Of a stretch of DNA of 64,000 nt, positions 63,892 to 64,000 are shown in pieces. Below the pieces are notes generated by a model. The model searched no databases. It was not told where the DNA came from and was given only the letters and a program-made list of their open reading frames with translations. Origin of the DNA: Mycolicibacterium anyangense (GTDB lineage Bacteria > Actinomycetota > Actinomycetes > Mycobacteriales > Mycobacteriaceae); assembly GCF_010731855.1 (NCBI RefSeq), contig NZ_AP022620.1:4154001-4218000 (forward strand), given 5' to 3'. The number at the start of each line of letters is the position of its first letter. The first letter of the stretch is position 1. Position numbers and translations under genes: made by a program.

Positions 63892-64000
63892 GTGGATCAC
63901 ATCGATGCAGGCGAGCGGTTGGCGCACTTGCTCGATGCATTGCGCAGCATCGTCGAGCCCGACGATCCCACCTGGCAGCCTGGTCCGGCCGACGCCCGGG
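63892..64000 (+). CDS. Unknown protein, 5' part only
   Basis: About 36 codons are present (starting GTG GAT CAC at 63892, or GTG 63889), reading VDHIDAGERLAHLLDALRSIVE and on to the window edge. The fragment is helical and soluble, with no recognised motif. It is divergent from the fused dehydratase across about 146 bp. Confidence 0.55.
   Translation, partial: MDHIDAGERLAHLLDALRSIVEPDDPTWQPGPADAR

Noticed and set aside
1..64000. Mobile elements, prophage, CRISPR, rRNA or tRNA genes
   Set aside because: I found no transposase, integrase, spaced direct-repeat array or recognisable RNA gene; a tRNAscan/Infernal run would settle small RNAs.

Overview
The window is GC-rich actinobacterial DNA and almost certainly comes from a fast-growing mycobacterium (Mycolicibacterium type). 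The markers are an MmpS/MmpL pair with DUF732 and DUF5078 partners, a fused HadA-HadB dehydratase, mycofactocin-linked genes, a TopoN/TopoM-like atypical type II topoisomerase (known from M. smegmatis), and many TetR regulators. Several start codons sit 6 to 8 nt behind a -10 box, which suggests leaderless transcripts. I saw no rRNA, tRNA, insertion sequence, prophage or CRISPR array.

Layout. 1-6.1 kb: a cut-off FAD monooxygenase, an Lcp-like heme oxygenase (DUF2236), and the topoN-topoM pair. 6.2-11.7 kb: a frameshifted amidohydrolase behind an M20 amidase, two TetR genes, a PaaI-type thioesterase and a flavodoxin-fold quinone reductase. 11.8-14.6 kb: a stand-alone mftD paralogue with a mycofactocin-type SDR and a TetR. 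14.6-16.8 kb: an APC permease facing a TetR gene, with a 30-bp perfect palindrome between them.

16.8-38.7 kb is the most interesting region: a catabolic island of about 20 genes. It has three SDRs, a GMC dehydrogenase with a small partner, an aldehyde dehydrogenase, a class III aminotransferase, a DUF2848 protein, a ureohydrolase with all six Mn ligands, a FadR-type GntR regulator, an amidase, a TetR, an HDAC-fold (polyamine-deacetylase-like) enzyme, a 947-residue fusion of kinase, M23-like and class III aminotransferase/phospho-lyase domains, and a Dpp/Opp-type ABC importer with fused ATPases. Four promoters carry the palindrome GATTGTnnACAATC (three exact, one near match), with a further near match at 39.2 kb. 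This ties much of the island to the GntR protein. I infer import and stepwise breakdown of an acylated amino- or guanidino-compound bearing an alcohol group; the substrate is unknown.

39.2-49.0 kb: an isoprenoid or lipid-like cluster (alpha/beta hydrolase, lycopene-cyclase-like flavoprotein, unknown protein, SDR, CrtI-like oxidoreductase, DUF3556 membrane protein, acyl-CoA ligase) facing a PucR regulator across a TTGTAT-n5-ATACAA palindrome. 49.1-54.4 kb: an aminotransferase, a RibD/DHFR-like reductase, a small secreted protein, an orphan amino-acid-binding lipoprotein, a homocysteine S-methyltransferase and a universal stress protein. 54.5-60.3 kb: a secreted coiled-coil protein, then TetR facing the coupled mmpS-mmpL-DUF732-DUF5078 unit. 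60.3-64 kb: an APC permease, a second universal stress protein, fused HadA-HadB, and the start of a further gene.
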